From Bacillota bacterium (GTDB lineage: Bacteria > Bacillota > Clostridia > Peptostreptococcales > Anaerovoracaceae), in NCBI GenBank assembly GCA_017432345.1, contig JAFRJI010000022.1, forward strand, positions 1 through 56,179: a DNA stretch of 56,179 nt, in the 5' to 3' direction. Position 1 is the stretch's first letter; the number at the start of each line of letters is the position of its first letter. This document shows positions 15,909 to 24,644 of the stretch, one piece after another. A program made the position numbers and the translations under genes. The notes under the pieces were generated by a model. That model saw only the letters and a program-made list of their open reading frames with translations. It made no database searches and had not been told where the DNA came from.

Positions 15909-18259
15909 TCAAGAATTATACATATACCAAGCCTGACAACATTACCGGCGCAGTCAAGGAACAGCAGAGCAGCAGCAATGCAAAATTCCTTGCCGGCGGG
16001 ACGGACCTGATCGGCGTCATCAATGAAAAAATCAAAATGATCTGTCCGGACAAGCTGGTCTCCCTGAAGGGAGCCGGTCTGGACTATATAAAGGATGAGG
16101 ACGGCCAGATCTGCATCGGCGCCATGACGACGCTGAAGGATCTGGAAGATTCCGATGTCATCCGGGAAAACTGCCCGGTCCTGTGGCAGGCAGCCCACCA
16201 GGTCGCCAGCCCGCAGATCCGGCACATGGCAACGCTGGGCGGCAACCTTTGCCAGGAACCGCGCTGCTGGTACTACCGGTATCAGGATGACAAATTCCAC
16301 TGCATGCGCAAGGGCGGAGAACTTTGCAATGCGATGATGGGGAACAACATCTACCACTCCATCTTCGGCGGGAGCAAAGTGTGCGACTCCCCGTGCGAAT
16401 CGCAGTGCCCAAACGGAACGGCGATTCCGGAATACTTCGATCATCTCCGCCGGGGAGAGATCGACAAAGCTGCGAAGGTCCTCTGGGAAATGAATCCTCT
16501 GGCCGCGGTGGTCGGACGCGTTTGCCCGCACACCTGCCAGAGCAAGTGCAACCGCAACGAATACGGTGAGCCGGTATCGATCCGCAACATCGAGCGGACG
16601 GTCGGCGATTACATGCTGGAGCACGCGGAGGAGCTGATTGAGCTTCCGAAGAGCCGCACCGGCAAAAAGATCGCCGTCATCGGAGCCGGCCCGGCCGGAC
16701 TGGTCGCCGCGTATTTCCTGCAGAAGGAAGGCCACCAGGTGGCGATCTACGACGATAACGAGGGAACTGGCGGAATGCTACGTTACGGTATCCCGGCGTA
16801 CCGGCTCCCTCGGATCATTCTGGACCGCCTCGAAGCAATCCTCACCTGGATGGGCGTCGAATTCCATCACCGGTTCCGCATCGGCAGGGACATCACCATG
16901 GCTGAGCTGATCGAAGGCCACGACGCGGTCTTTGCTGCGATCGGCGCGTGGAAGGCCGTACCGGTGGGATGCCCGGGCGATGACGCGGCCGGCGTCGTCG
17001 GAGGAATCGATTTCCTGCGGCAGGCGGCAACGCATCAGGATACGGGCATCGCAGGCAAGATCGTCGCGGTGGTCGGCGGAGGAAACACCGCCATGGACTG
17101 CTGCCGGAGCGCAATGCGTTTGGGCGCGGCCAAAGTATACAACTTCTATCGGCGTACCGAAGCCGAGATGCCGGCAGAGGAGGATGAGATCCGCGAAGCA
17201 AAGGCCGAAGGAATCGAGTTCTGCTACCTCGTCAGCCCGGCGGAAATAGAGACCGAAGGCGGACGCATCAAGGCCGTCAAACTCCAGAAGATGGAGTTGG
17301 GCGAGCCGGATGAAAGCGGACGCCGCCGTCCGGTGCCGATCGAAGGAGCCTTCGAGACCGTGGAAGTGGACGTACTGCTTTCCGCGATCGGACAGGCCGT
17401 TGCACCGGAGGGACTGGATCTGGAAGTCACCAAGAAGAACTGGATCGCCACCGGCGATGACCACACAGCCAGCAAGGCGAAGGTCTTTGCGGCAGGCGAC
17501 GCCGCGATCGGACCGAAGACAGCCATCGAAGCGATTGCCGACGCGCGGAAGACGGCGGATGCCATCAACCGGTATCTGGGTGGAGGAACGATCCTCCGGC
17601 CGTCCAAGTATCACCAGGATCTGTTCTTCGATGAAAGCTGCATCGAGGAATCCGGCGCGCTGCAGCTGCCGGAGATCGAGGTGGCGGCGAGAACACTGGA
17701 TCAGGAGGACATCGCCAGCGCTTCCATAGAGGAGATCCGCACGGAAGCGAACCGCTGCTACAACTGCGGCTGCGTGGCGGTCAGCCCTTCGGACACCGCA
17801 CCGGCGCTGATCGCGCTGGACGCCGTGATGGTCACGACGAAGCGGGAGATCTCGGCGAAAGAATTCTTCCGGGCCAAAGTGGACGGCTCCACGATCATGG
17901 ATCCGGACGAGATCCTGCAGGAGATCCGGTTCAGCAAAGACGCCGGCGGAACGTTCCAGCAATACCAGAAGTTCCGCACAAGAGAGACGATCGATTTTCC
18001 GATCGCGGGACTGGCGGCCAACATCGATGTGAAGGGCGGCGTGATCGATTCCGCGAAGCTGGTCTTCAGCGGAGTGGCACCGACGCCGTACGAATTCACC
18101 GATGTCGAGGCCTACCTCAAAGGCAAAGCGCCGTCTGACGACGTAGCCGCGGAGGCCGCGGACATGGCGATCCGCAATGTGCTGGTCCTCAAGGAAAACT
18201 TGTTTAAAGTACAGGTTGTGAAAGCCTTCGTAAGAAGAGCGGTCGCAGCCGCGAAATAG
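15905..18259 (+). CDS. FAD subunit of molybdenum hydroxylase with nested GltD-like NAD(P)H oxidoreductase
   Basis: The 784-residue protein begins as an FAD subunit (residues 1-157: FLAGGTDLIG, ATLGGNLCQEPRCWYY) and ends as one (624-784: PSDTAPALIALDA and the C-terminal domain). Between them, at the conserved Cys before PSD, sits a complete GltD/YgfK-like unit of about 465 residues: Cys 160/164/168 and 207/211/215 for 4Fe-4S clusters, a GAGPAG FAD-binding loop at 260, an NAD(P)H loop GGGNTA at 391, and AAGDAA near 530. The nesting would couple substrate oxidation directly to NAD(P). In E. coli-type clusters these functions are separate genes (ygfM and ygfK). Confidence 0.9.
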   Translation: MIKNYTYTKPDNITGAVKEQQSSSNAKFLAGGTDLIGVINEKIKMICPDKLVSLKGAGLDYIKDEDGQICIGAMTTLKDLEDSDVIRENCPVLWQAAHQVASPQIRHMATLGGNLCQEPRCWYYRYQDDKFHCMRKGGELCNAMMGNNIYHSIFGGSKVCDSPCESQCPNGTAIPEYFDHLRRGEIDKAAKVLWEMNPLAAVVGRVCPHTCQSKCNRNEYGEPVSIRNIERTVGDYMLEHAEELIELPKSRTGKKIAVIGAGPAGLVAAYFLQKEGHQVAIYDDNEGTGGMLRYGIPAYRLPRIILDRLEAILTWMGVEFHHRFRIGRDITMAELIEGHDAVFAAIGAWKAVPVGCPGDDAAGVVGGIDFLRQAATHQDTGIAGKIVAVVGGGNTAMDCCRSAMRLGAAKVYNFYRRTEAEMPAEEDEIREAKAEGIEFCYLVSPAEIETEGGRIKAVKLQKMELGEPDESGRRRPVPIEGAFETVEVDVLLSAIGQAVAPEGLDLEVTKKNWIATGDDHTASKAKVFAAGDAAIGPKTAIEAIADARKTADAINRYLGGGTILRPSKYHQDLFFDESCIEESGALQLPEIEVAARTLDQEDIASASIEEIRTEANRCYNCGCVAVSPSDTAPALIALDAVMVTTKREISAKEFFRAKVDGSTIMDPDEILQEIRFSKDAGGTFQQYQKFRTRETIDFPIAGLAANIDVKGGVIDSAKLVFSGVAPTPYEFTDVEAYLKGKAPSDDVAAEAADMAIRNVLVLKENLFKVQVVKAFVRRAVAAAK

Positions 18260-18284
18260 TGAATTGATCTGAAGGGAGGATTGT

Positions 18285-19808
18285 ATGTTTGATCTATTAT
18301 TCAAAAACGGAAACATCCTGACCATGGATCAGGACTTTTCGAAGAAAAAATGGATGGCGGTATCCGACGGGAAGATCGCAGCCCTGGGGGACAGCGATTG
18401 TCCAGAGGAAGCCGGCCGTGTCATTGATCTGGAAGGAAAGACGCTGATGCCTGGTATCATCGATGCGCACGTTCACTGCAGCATGACGGGCATCGACTAC
18501 AAGGGCATCGACCTCGGAGGCATCGACAGCTGCCAGGGCGTTCTGGACGCCGTCGAAGCATTTTGCAAGAAGGAGACGAAGCCAAGGCTCATCTGCGGAT
18601 ACAACATGAATCTCCGGGAAGACATGACGGACAAGAAACTGCCGACGCGGTACGAGCTGGATGAAGTGACCGGCGACCACACGGTCATGCTGGTGTTCTG
18701 GACGGCGCACGGCGGTGTCATGAACAGCAAGGGCGTCGAAAAATCAGAGCTTCCGGACGAATTCAAATACGTTGAAAAAGACGGATATTTCAATCGGGAC
18801 GATGTATCGTTCTACATCATCGGACAGATCTACGCGCAACACTCGGAACAGGACTTCGTCGATATCTACACGAACCTGGCGAACATCTGCGCGCAGTACG
18901 GTATCACGACGGTGTGTGCGCTCGACGGCATGATGACCAGGGACGACCTGGACGTCGAGTATCTCCTGAAAGTCAAGGATCAGCTGCCGATCGAATACGT
19001 GGTCTACACGCAGACCTTTGATTATGAGAAGGTCGTGCGGAATGGACTGCCGCGGATCGGAGGCTGCCTGACTATAGACGGGTCGCCACCACAGCTGACC
19101 GCGGCGTACTTTGATCCGTATCCATGCGCACCGTTCACGAGAGGTCTGCTGGAGTATTCGGACAAGTACCTGTACGACTTCATCGTTGAGTGCACGAAGC
19201 GGGATCTGCAGTGCGGCTTCCACGCCATCGGCGACCGGGCCGTCGACCAGATCGTACGCGTGTACCAGCAGGTCGACAAGGAGATCGGCATCAAGCATCT
19301 GCGGCACAGAGTCGAGCACTTCTCGCTGGCGACCGATGAACTGATCGAGGCCGCGGCAGAGATGAACCTCGTCGGGATCCCGCAGCCGGCGATCGGCAAT
19401 GCGCTGGATCTGGGAGAAAAGGGCAACGGCTTTGAGAATTTTGTATCAAAAGAGAAGGCGCAGCGGCATGAGAACTTCAATTACCTGATCAAGGGCGGCG
19501 TTATGGTCGCAGGAAGTTCCGATTCGCCGTGCTCACCGCTGGATCCGTTCGTCGGCATCGACGCTGTCGTGAACGCGCACAATCCGGCAAGACGCGCTTC
19601 GCTGGATACGGCGCTGAAGATGTACACCTGGAACGGCGCGTATGTATGCCACAAAGAGAAAGAGATCGGATCTCTGGAAGCGGGCAAGTACGCGGACTGC
19701 ATCATACTGGACAAGAGCCCGTATGATACGCCGGATGCTATCAACCGCGATACGCTCACAGTGCTTGAAACGTTCAAGCGCGGCAAGAGCATATACGCTG
19801 CTAAGTAG
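18285..19808 (+). CDS. amidohydrolase (YtcJ-like)
   Basis: The 507-residue metal hydrolase of the amidohydrolase-3 group has the N-terminal beta sandwich (LLFKNGNILTMD), the metal motif DAHVHC (about residue 62), FHAIGDRAV and HRVEHFSLA with later metal-binding His residues, and the final Asp in SSDSPCSPLDPFVGI. No signal peptide, so cytosolic. Members cleave amides, ureides, deaminate bases or open rings. GGGAGG precedes the ATG, 25 nt after the FAD subunit gene. In this operon it may act on the product or precursor of the molybdenum hydroxylase; substrate not assignable. Confidence 0.88.
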   Translation: MFDLLFKNGNILTMDQDFSKKKWMAVSDGKIAALGDSDCPEEAGRVIDLEGKTLMPGIIDAHVHCSMTGIDYKGIDLGGIDSCQGVLDAVEAFCKKETKPRLICGYNMNLREDMTDKKLPTRYELDEVTGDHTVMLVFWTAHGGVMNSKGVEKSELPDEFKYVEKDGYFNRDDVSFYIIGQIYAQHSEQDFVDIYTNLANICAQYGITTVCALDGMMTRDDLDVEYLLKVKDQLPIEYVVYTQTFDYEKVVRNGLPRIGGCLTIDGSPPQLTAAYFDPYPCAPFTRGLLEYSDKYLYDFIVECTKRDLQCGFHAIGDRAVDQIVRVYQQVDKEIGIKHLRHRVEHFSLATDELIEAAAEMNLVGIPQPAIGNALDLGEKGNGFENFVSKEKAQRHENFNYLIKGGVMVAGSSDSPCSPLDPFVGIDAVVNAHNPARRASLDTALKMYTWNGAYVCHKEKEIGSLEAGKYADCIILDKSPYDTPDAINRDTLTVLETFKRGKSIYAAK

Positions 19809-19856
19809 TTAGTAATAATCGATTATCATAGATCAAATACTATAGGAGGAGGAAAA

Positions 19857-21110
19857 ATGGAAAACAATCTTGATGCTAAAAAGCAATTTGGTTATGAAAA
19901 TAAGATCATAGCCTTGTTCTTCCTGACCTGGGGATTCCTGTTCATTGACCGACTCGCGATCTCATTCATATTCCCGGTCATCGTTCCTGATCTGGGGCTG
20001 AGCAATGCTCAGGTAGGAACTATCAATATGTCATTCACGATCATGTGGGGTATTTCCGCGATCGTCGTCAGCGCGTTCGCGGATAAGATGGGCAACCTGA
20101 AGCGGTGGCTCGTCGTCTGCGGTTTCCTGACCGCGATCTTCGGCGGATGCTGCGCGTTCGCGCACTCCTATGTAGCGTTGCTGCTGCTGCGTGCGCTGGT
20201 CGGCGTTGCGGAAGGTCCGTTCTCCACATTCATCATGGCTGCACTCGGCAAGTCCGTACGCGGCGAACGTCTGGGTCTGTCCGTCGGTATCGTTAACGCC
20301 GGCGTTGCCGTTATCGCGGCGACCCTGGGACCGATCTTCCTGACACAGCTCGTTGCGGTAACGACCTGGCAGATGGCCTTCGTCGTCGCGGCTGCACCTG
20401 GCTTCATCCTGATGATCTTCGTAGCGCTCTTCGTAAAACCGATTCCGGATGCAGAAAGAGAACCGGTCGAAGAAGGCATAAGCAAGAAGAACATGTTCTC
20501 AGAACTTTGGAGCTATCGTAACTTCCGCGTCTGCTTCTTCCTGGCGATGACGCACATGTCCGGTTACTACATCATCCAGATTTACGCTTCCCTGTACTGG
20601 ACCGAGATCGCCAAGATCTCCGTGCAGACAGCCGGATTCCTGATGTCCGCTGCCGGATTCCTGGGAATCTTCTGGTGCGTCGTGCTGCCGAAACTATCCG
20701 ATAACTTCGGCCGTCGTAAAGTACTTCTGATCTGCTATGTGGCATCCTTCCTGGCACCGCTGACGATGTTCGCAGCGCCTGGCAGCCACCTGGCTATGGT
20801 CATGTATGCAGTCTGCTCATCCATCCCGGGAGCGATCGGTATCTTCTGGATCAACCTGATCCCGATGGAATCCCTGCCGAAGCACCTTACTTCAACAGGT
20901 ATCTCCATCCCGATGTCCATGGGTGAATTCATCGGCGGCGCGCTGATCACCACGATCGCCGGCGTTATCGCAGACCTCTTCGGACTCGCGAACATGATGG
21001 TACTGGTAATGGCAGGGTACGCCCTCTCATTCGTCCTCGTATTGTTCGTCATCGAGACCGCGCCGAAGGTCGTTGCAAGACAGAAGCAGAAGCAGGAACA
21101 GCTGCAATAA
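19857..21110 (+). CDS. MFS transporter
   Basis: The 417-residue protein has about 12 hydrophobic helices in two halves, with the MFS loop motif after helix 2 (ADKMGNLKRW) and its repeat in the second half (LSDNFGRRKV). It resembles anion/organic-acid permeases of the family, and lies within the sigma-54 operon between the amidohydrolase and the activator. It is the likely uptake or export system for the operon's substrate. GGAGGAGG precedes the ATG. Confidence 0.9.
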   Translation: MENNLDAKKQFGYENKIIALFFLTWGFLFIDRLAISFIFPVIVPDLGLSNAQVGTINMSFTIMWGISAIVVSAFADKMGNLKRWLVVCGFLTAIFGGCCAFAHSYVALLLLRALVGVAEGPFSTFIMAALGKSVRGERLGLSVGIVNAGVAVIAATLGPIFLTQLVAVTTWQMAFVVAAAPGFILMIFVALFVKPIPDAEREPVEEGISKKNMFSELWSYRNFRVCFFLAMTHMSGYYIIQIYASLYWTEIAKISVQTAGFLMSAAGFLGIFWCVVLPKLSDNFGRRKVLLICYVASFLAPLTMFAAPGSHLAMVMYAVCSSIPGAIGIFWINLIPMESLPKHLTSTGISIPMSMGEFIGGALITTIAGVIADLFGLANMMVLVMAGYALSFVLVLFVIETAPKVVARQKQKQEQLQ

Positions 21111-21128
21111 TCGTATCGGAGATAGGGT

Positions 21129-22793
21129 ATGGATTATCAGAACCTATTTAACTTCATACCTGAAAACGAGGGCATACTGGTGGCGGATAAGGATTTCAAG
21201 CCTGTCTTTGCTGCCGGTATCGCCCGTGAGTTCATTCAAGACGAGAAGATCAACGACACGATCCTGTCCGTGTTCCGCCAATCGCTGGACAACGGGTGGA
21301 TCACGTTCCAGATGGACGGAAAGGCGCTGCGCCTGAAAGCCCGGCACGACCCGCCGTCCTATGTGATGTGGCTTGGGGATGCTACCGAGAACGATCATGA
21401 CCGCAGGATGCTTTCCTATTGTCTGGAGATCCTGGACAACATCAACGAAGGCGTGATCATGACCGATGAGGACGGGCGCATCATCATCTACAACAAAAAG
21501 CTCGGCGAGTTCGAGGACATGGACCCGAAGGACGTCATCGGCCATCAGCTGAAGGACATCTACGACAAGTGGTCCGCTGAGAGCAGCGAACACTACCAGG
21601 TCCTGAAGACCGGACAGGCGATCAAGGAATGCCAGTACCGCAATATCACGAAACACGGCAGGACCAACTATCTGGTCGCCAGCTCGTTCCCGGTCAAAAA
21701 TGGGGACAAGACGGAAGCGGCGTATTCCATCAGCCGGAACGTGACGACGATCCAGGAGCTGTATGACCGGACAATGGAACTGCAGGAGGCGGTAACCGGC
21801 GAATCGCGCATGGCGAACGGCACCCGGTTCACCTTTCAGGATATTATCCACCGGAGCGGCCGCATGAGCGAACTGCTGGCGGATGCGGAGAAAGCGGCCT
21901 GGAGCGATTCGGCAGTCCTGGTGTGCGGTGAAACAGGCACGGGGAAAGAACTGCTGGTGCAGGGCATCCACAACGCCGGACCGCACCGGAACGAACCGTT
22001 CGTCGCGCTGAATTGCGCGGCCCTGCCGGAAACGCTGCTGGAGAGCCTGCTGTTCGGAACGAAAAAAGGCTCCTTCACCGGATCCGAGAACACGGTCGGA
22101 TTCTTTGACCAGGCAGGAGAGGGGACGCTGTATCTCGACGAGATCGATTCCATGCCGCAGAATCTGCAGGCAAAGTTTTTGCGTGCCATCCAGGAGAAGG
22201 AATTCCGCCGGATCGGCGACGATAAGGTGCGGGAGATCAAGTGTAAGATCATCAGCTCCGTCAACGTCGATCCGATGACGTGCATAGAGAACGGGCATCT
22301 CAGGCAGGACCTGTATTACCGGCTCAGCACCATCGTGCTGGAGATCCCTCCGCTGCGGCAGCGCAAGGAAGACATCGAGGTCCTCGTAGACTATTTCTGG
22401 CACAAGTACAGCCAGCTCTACGGAATGGGCAATCTGGTCATGGATGAGGAACTGAAGCGCGCCATGCAGGTGTATGACTGGCCGGGAAACGTCCGCGAGC
22501 TGGAGCACCTGATTCAGCGCAGCATTTCTCTCATGGACAGCGGCGAGACACTGACCCTGTACAACATGCCGTCCTATTTCAGAGAGAAACTGTACAGTTC
22601 CAAATATCTGCCGGACCAGAATGACGGTGCGCTTACCCTGAACGAGATCCTGTTCGCGACCGAAAAAAATGTCATCAAAGACGCACTGCAGCATAACGGG
22701 ATGAATATTTCAAAGACCGCCCGGCAACTGGGGATCAAGCGCCAGAGCCTGCAATACCGGATCGAGAAACTCGGCTTGAAAGAGAGGAAATAA
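21129..22793 (+). CDS. sigma-54-dependent transcriptional activator (PAS-AAA+-Fis)
   Basis: The 554-residue protein has an N-terminal sensory region (1-95), a PAS domain (about 100-220; EGVIMTDEDGRIIIYN), an AAA+ domain with Walker A GETGTGKE (about 272), a sigma-54 contact loop GSFTGS (usually GAFTGA, with Phe and Thr kept), Walker B LYLDEID and the DWPGNVRELEH region, and a C-terminal Fis helix-turn-helix (NISKTARQLGIKRQSLQYRI). It lacks a receiver domain, so it should sense a ligand directly, as RocR- or PrdR-type activators do. It is inside the operon whose promoter is sigma-54 type, suggesting positive self-regulation. Confidence 0.94.
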   Translation: MDYQNLFNFIPENEGILVADKDFKPVFAAGIAREFIQDEKINDTILSVFRQSLDNGWITFQMDGKALRLKARHDPPSYVMWLGDATENDHDRRMLSYCLEILDNINEGVIMTDEDGRIIIYNKKLGEFEDMDPKDVIGHQLKDIYDKWSAESSEHYQVLKTGQAIKECQYRNITKHGRTNYLVASSFPVKNGDKTEAAYSISRNVTTIQELYDRTMELQEAVTGESRMANGTRFTFQDIIHRSGRMSELLADAEKAAWSDSAVLVCGETGTGKELLVQGIHNAGPHRNEPFVALNCAALPETLLESLLFGTKKGSFTGSENTVGFFDQAGEGTLYLDEIDSMPQNLQAKFLRAIQEKEFRRIGDDKVREIKCKIISSVNVDPMTCIENGHLRQDLYYRLSTIVLEIPPLRQRKEDIEVLVDYFWHKYSQLYGMGNLVMDEELKRAMQVYDWPGNVRELEHLIQRSISLMDSGETLTLYNMPSYFREKLYSSKYLPDQNDGALTLNEILFATEKNVIKDALQHNGMNISKTARQLGIKRQSLQYRIEKLGLKERK

Positions 22794-22795
22794 AA

Positions 22796-23254
22796 ATGAC
22801 AGATGAAAGATTCAATGAACATCAGATAGAAGTGCTGCGGAAGTGCTTTGCGATCGTCACTGACACCGTCACGGAGTCGTACCGCGAGAAGGTCGAGAAG
22901 AACGTGGCGGAATCGGTGTATGAAAGCGCCCCGGCGTTCTGGGGCATGCTGACGGAATCCGTCAAAGATTTCGAGGGCCTTTGCGAGAAAATCCTCTCAA
23001 ACGACCTGGAGTCCGTCGACAGCGAGCAGTTCCAGGAAGTCATGTTCCTGGTGGAAGTGCTCGAGCACGAGGCCGCGCACACCGACCTGCAAAAGGCTCA
23101 GACCCTGCGAAGCGGGTTGACACTTCTTGTGGGGATGTTCCGCAATCAGTTCCCGGGGGAACAGTGGAACCCGGACAACGTCCGCTGGACCACGATCGGT
23201 GAAGCCGAGACCCGCGGCATATCGCCGATGTTGATGGCGATCGCCGAACTGTAG
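22796..23254 (+). CDS. unknown protein co-transcribed with the activator
   Basis: This 152-residue soluble, acidic and mostly helical protein has no signal peptide, membrane segment or metal motif that I recognise. It starts 2 nt after the activator stop, with GAGAGGAAA as ribosome site, and is the last gene before a terminator. The arrangement suggests a role with the activator or operon enzymes, perhaps as a chaperone or modulator, but nothing in the sequence proves it. Confidence 0.75.
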   Translation: MTDERFNEHQIEVLRKCFAIVTDTVTESYREKVEKNVAESVYESAPAFWGMLTESVKDFEGLCEKILSNDLESVDSEQFQEVMFLVEVLEHEAAHTDLQKAQTLRSGLTLLVGMFRNQFPGEQWNPDNVRWTTIGEAETRGISPMLMAIAEL

Positions 23255-23294
23255 CGGGACAGATCAAGGCATATAATAATAGTAGTATGATAAA

Positions 23295-23326
23295 AACACG
23301 GAGATCGTAGGTCCCCGTGTTTTTTG
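23295..23326. terminator. bidirectional terminator ending the sigma-54 operon
   Basis: AACACGG (23295-23301) pairs with CCGTGTT (23315-23321), with T-runs on the plus strand and AAAA before the stem for the minus strand. It serves the operon on the left and the pyruvate kinase gene (minus strand) on the right. Confidence 0.85.
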
Positions 23327-23332
23327 TGTGCA

Positions 23333-24415
23333 TTAGAGGAGTTCTTCCCCGTAGCGATCCAGATCCAGCTCCGACTGTTCGATGATCTTCGCCATTTCCT
23401 GAACGACCTCGACAGGGTGCTTGCCCGCGGCGGTCTCGCCGGTCACAAGCAGATCGGTCGCCCCGTCGAAGACAGCATTGGCGATATCGGAGACTTCCGC
23501 GCGGGTCGGCGTGAGGTTCTCGGTCATCGAATCGATCAGCTGGGTGGCAACGATCACAGCCTTGCCCAGCTCTCGGCATTTGCGGATGATGCGCTTCTGT
23601 ACGGCCGGGACTTTTTCGAACCCCGTCTCGACGGCCATGTCACCGCGCGCGACGAGCACCTGGTCGGCCGCCGCCGCGATGCCCTCGATGTTGCTGATCG
23701 CTTCCTTGTTCTCGATCTTGGCGATGACGCCGATATGGCTGCCGCCGTTTTCCGCCAGCAGATCCCGGATCACCTGCACGTCGGCTTTCCGGCGAATGAA
23801 AGAACCGGCAATGTAGTCGACGTCGTTTTCGATGCACCAGAGGATGTCCTCCTTATCGTCGTCGCCCAGATAATCCATCTGCAGTTTCACATCGGGAACG
23901 TTGATGCCCTTGTGGCTTTTGATCTCGCCGCCCCGATTCACGTAGCAGATGATGTCCTGTCCGTCTACGCTTTCAACCGTCAGGCTGATCTTGCCGTCGT
24001 CGATCAGGACCTCGATCCCGGTCTCGACCTCCCGGCAGAGGTTCAAGTAATTGATGCGGATGACGCTGTCGATGTAACCGTTCTTCTCTTCGCCCTGTGC
24101 GGCGTCTTCGCGCGGCGTGTCAACGTCTTCGCAGCGCAAAGTCACCGTCTGTCCCTCGGATACAAAGACTTTGCCGCCCGGGATCTCCTTGATCCGGATC
24201 TCCGGGCCCCGTATATCGAACATGATGGCCGCACCCGGCTTTTTACGCAGGCGGGCGGCCTCTCTGAAATTGTCCAGCTTATCTTTCTGGGATGCGGCGC
24301 TTCCGTGGGACAGGTTCACCCGGGCCACTTCCATGCCGGCATCGAGCATATCGCCCAGGATCTGCGGATCGTTGCAGGCCGGGCCGATCGTGCACTGGAT
24401 TTTTACGTTTCTCAT
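23333..24415 (-). CDS. pyk: pyruvate kinase, short form without C-terminal domain
   Basis: The 360-residue protein has the barrel and B domain of pyruvate kinase: KIQCTIGPACND, VARVNLSHG, IRGPEIRIKE (usually TKGPEIR), GSFIRRKADV, VIAKIENKEA, VARGDMAVE (usually RGDLGVE), ATQLIDSMTEN and PTRAEVSDIANAV. It converts phosphoenolpyruvate and ADP to pyruvate and ATP. Typical enzymes have 470 residues or more; here the frame stops after the barrel, so the allosteric C-terminal domain is absent. The natural stop, own promoter and terminator argue against a recent truncation. GAGGAG precedes the ATG. Confidence 0.85.
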   Translation of the reverse strand: MRNVKIQCTIGPACNDPQILGDMLDAGMEVARVNLSHGSAASQKDKLDNFREAARLRKKPGAAIMFDIRGPEIRIKEIPGGKVFVSEGQTVTLRCEDVDTPREDAAQGEEKNGYIDSVIRINYLNLCREVETGIEVLIDDGKISLTVESVDGQDIICYVNRGGEIKSHKGINVPDVKLQMDYLGDDDKEDILWCIENDVDYIAGSFIRRKADVQVIRDLLAENGGSHIGVIAKIENKEAISNIEGIAAAADQVLVARGDMAVETGFEKVPAVQKRIIRKCRELGKAVIVATQLIDSMTENLTPTRAEVSDIANAVFDGATDLLVTGETAAGKHPVEVVQEMAKIIEQSELDLDRYGEELL

Positions 24416-24469
24416 GGTTTCTCCTCACTTTATAGATCGTAACTATATCAGTCTAAAAAACTGTCTCTT

Positions 24470-24498
24470 ATTATAATGCATCTTGATGTCGCTGCCAA
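24470..24498 (-). promoter_or_regulatory. promoter of the pyruvate kinase gene
   Basis: On the minus strand TTGGCA (24498-24493) and TATAAT (24475-24470) are separated by 17 bp, about 54 nt upstream of the start codon. Confidence 0.8.
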
Positions 24499-24546
24499 GT
24501 AATTGGAACAAAGGGCAATATTTTTGTACTTTAGTGCGGCAAATCG

Positions 24547-24575
24547 TTGAGTAGTCAGAATATTCGTAGTATAAT
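24547..24575 (+). promoter_or_regulatory. promoter of the C39-like secreted protein gene
   Basis: TTGAGT (24547-24552) and TATAAT (24570-24575) are spaced 17 bp, about 70 nt upstream of the start. The stretch 24416-24644 holds this and the divergent pyruvate kinase promoter and no gene. Confidence 0.75.
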
Positions 24576-24644
24576 AGTGCCATAAAGCAGTAGAGTTATT
24601 ATAGCAGTAATATAAGCAGTATCATATTTGTGAAGGAGGTTTTT

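Noticed and set aside
15905-18259. Two separate genes or an assembly chimera instead of one nested fusion
   Set aside because: A single uninterrupted frame runs through both junctions and the host domain resumes exactly at its conserved PSD motif, so a chimera is unlikely.
21144-22694. Long antisense frame (516 codons) opposite the activator
   Set aside because: A codon-bias shadow of the real gene; the translation is Arg/His/Val-rich without any domain and no ribosome site is present. The same holds for frames opposite 13509-18259 and opposite the pyruvate kinase.
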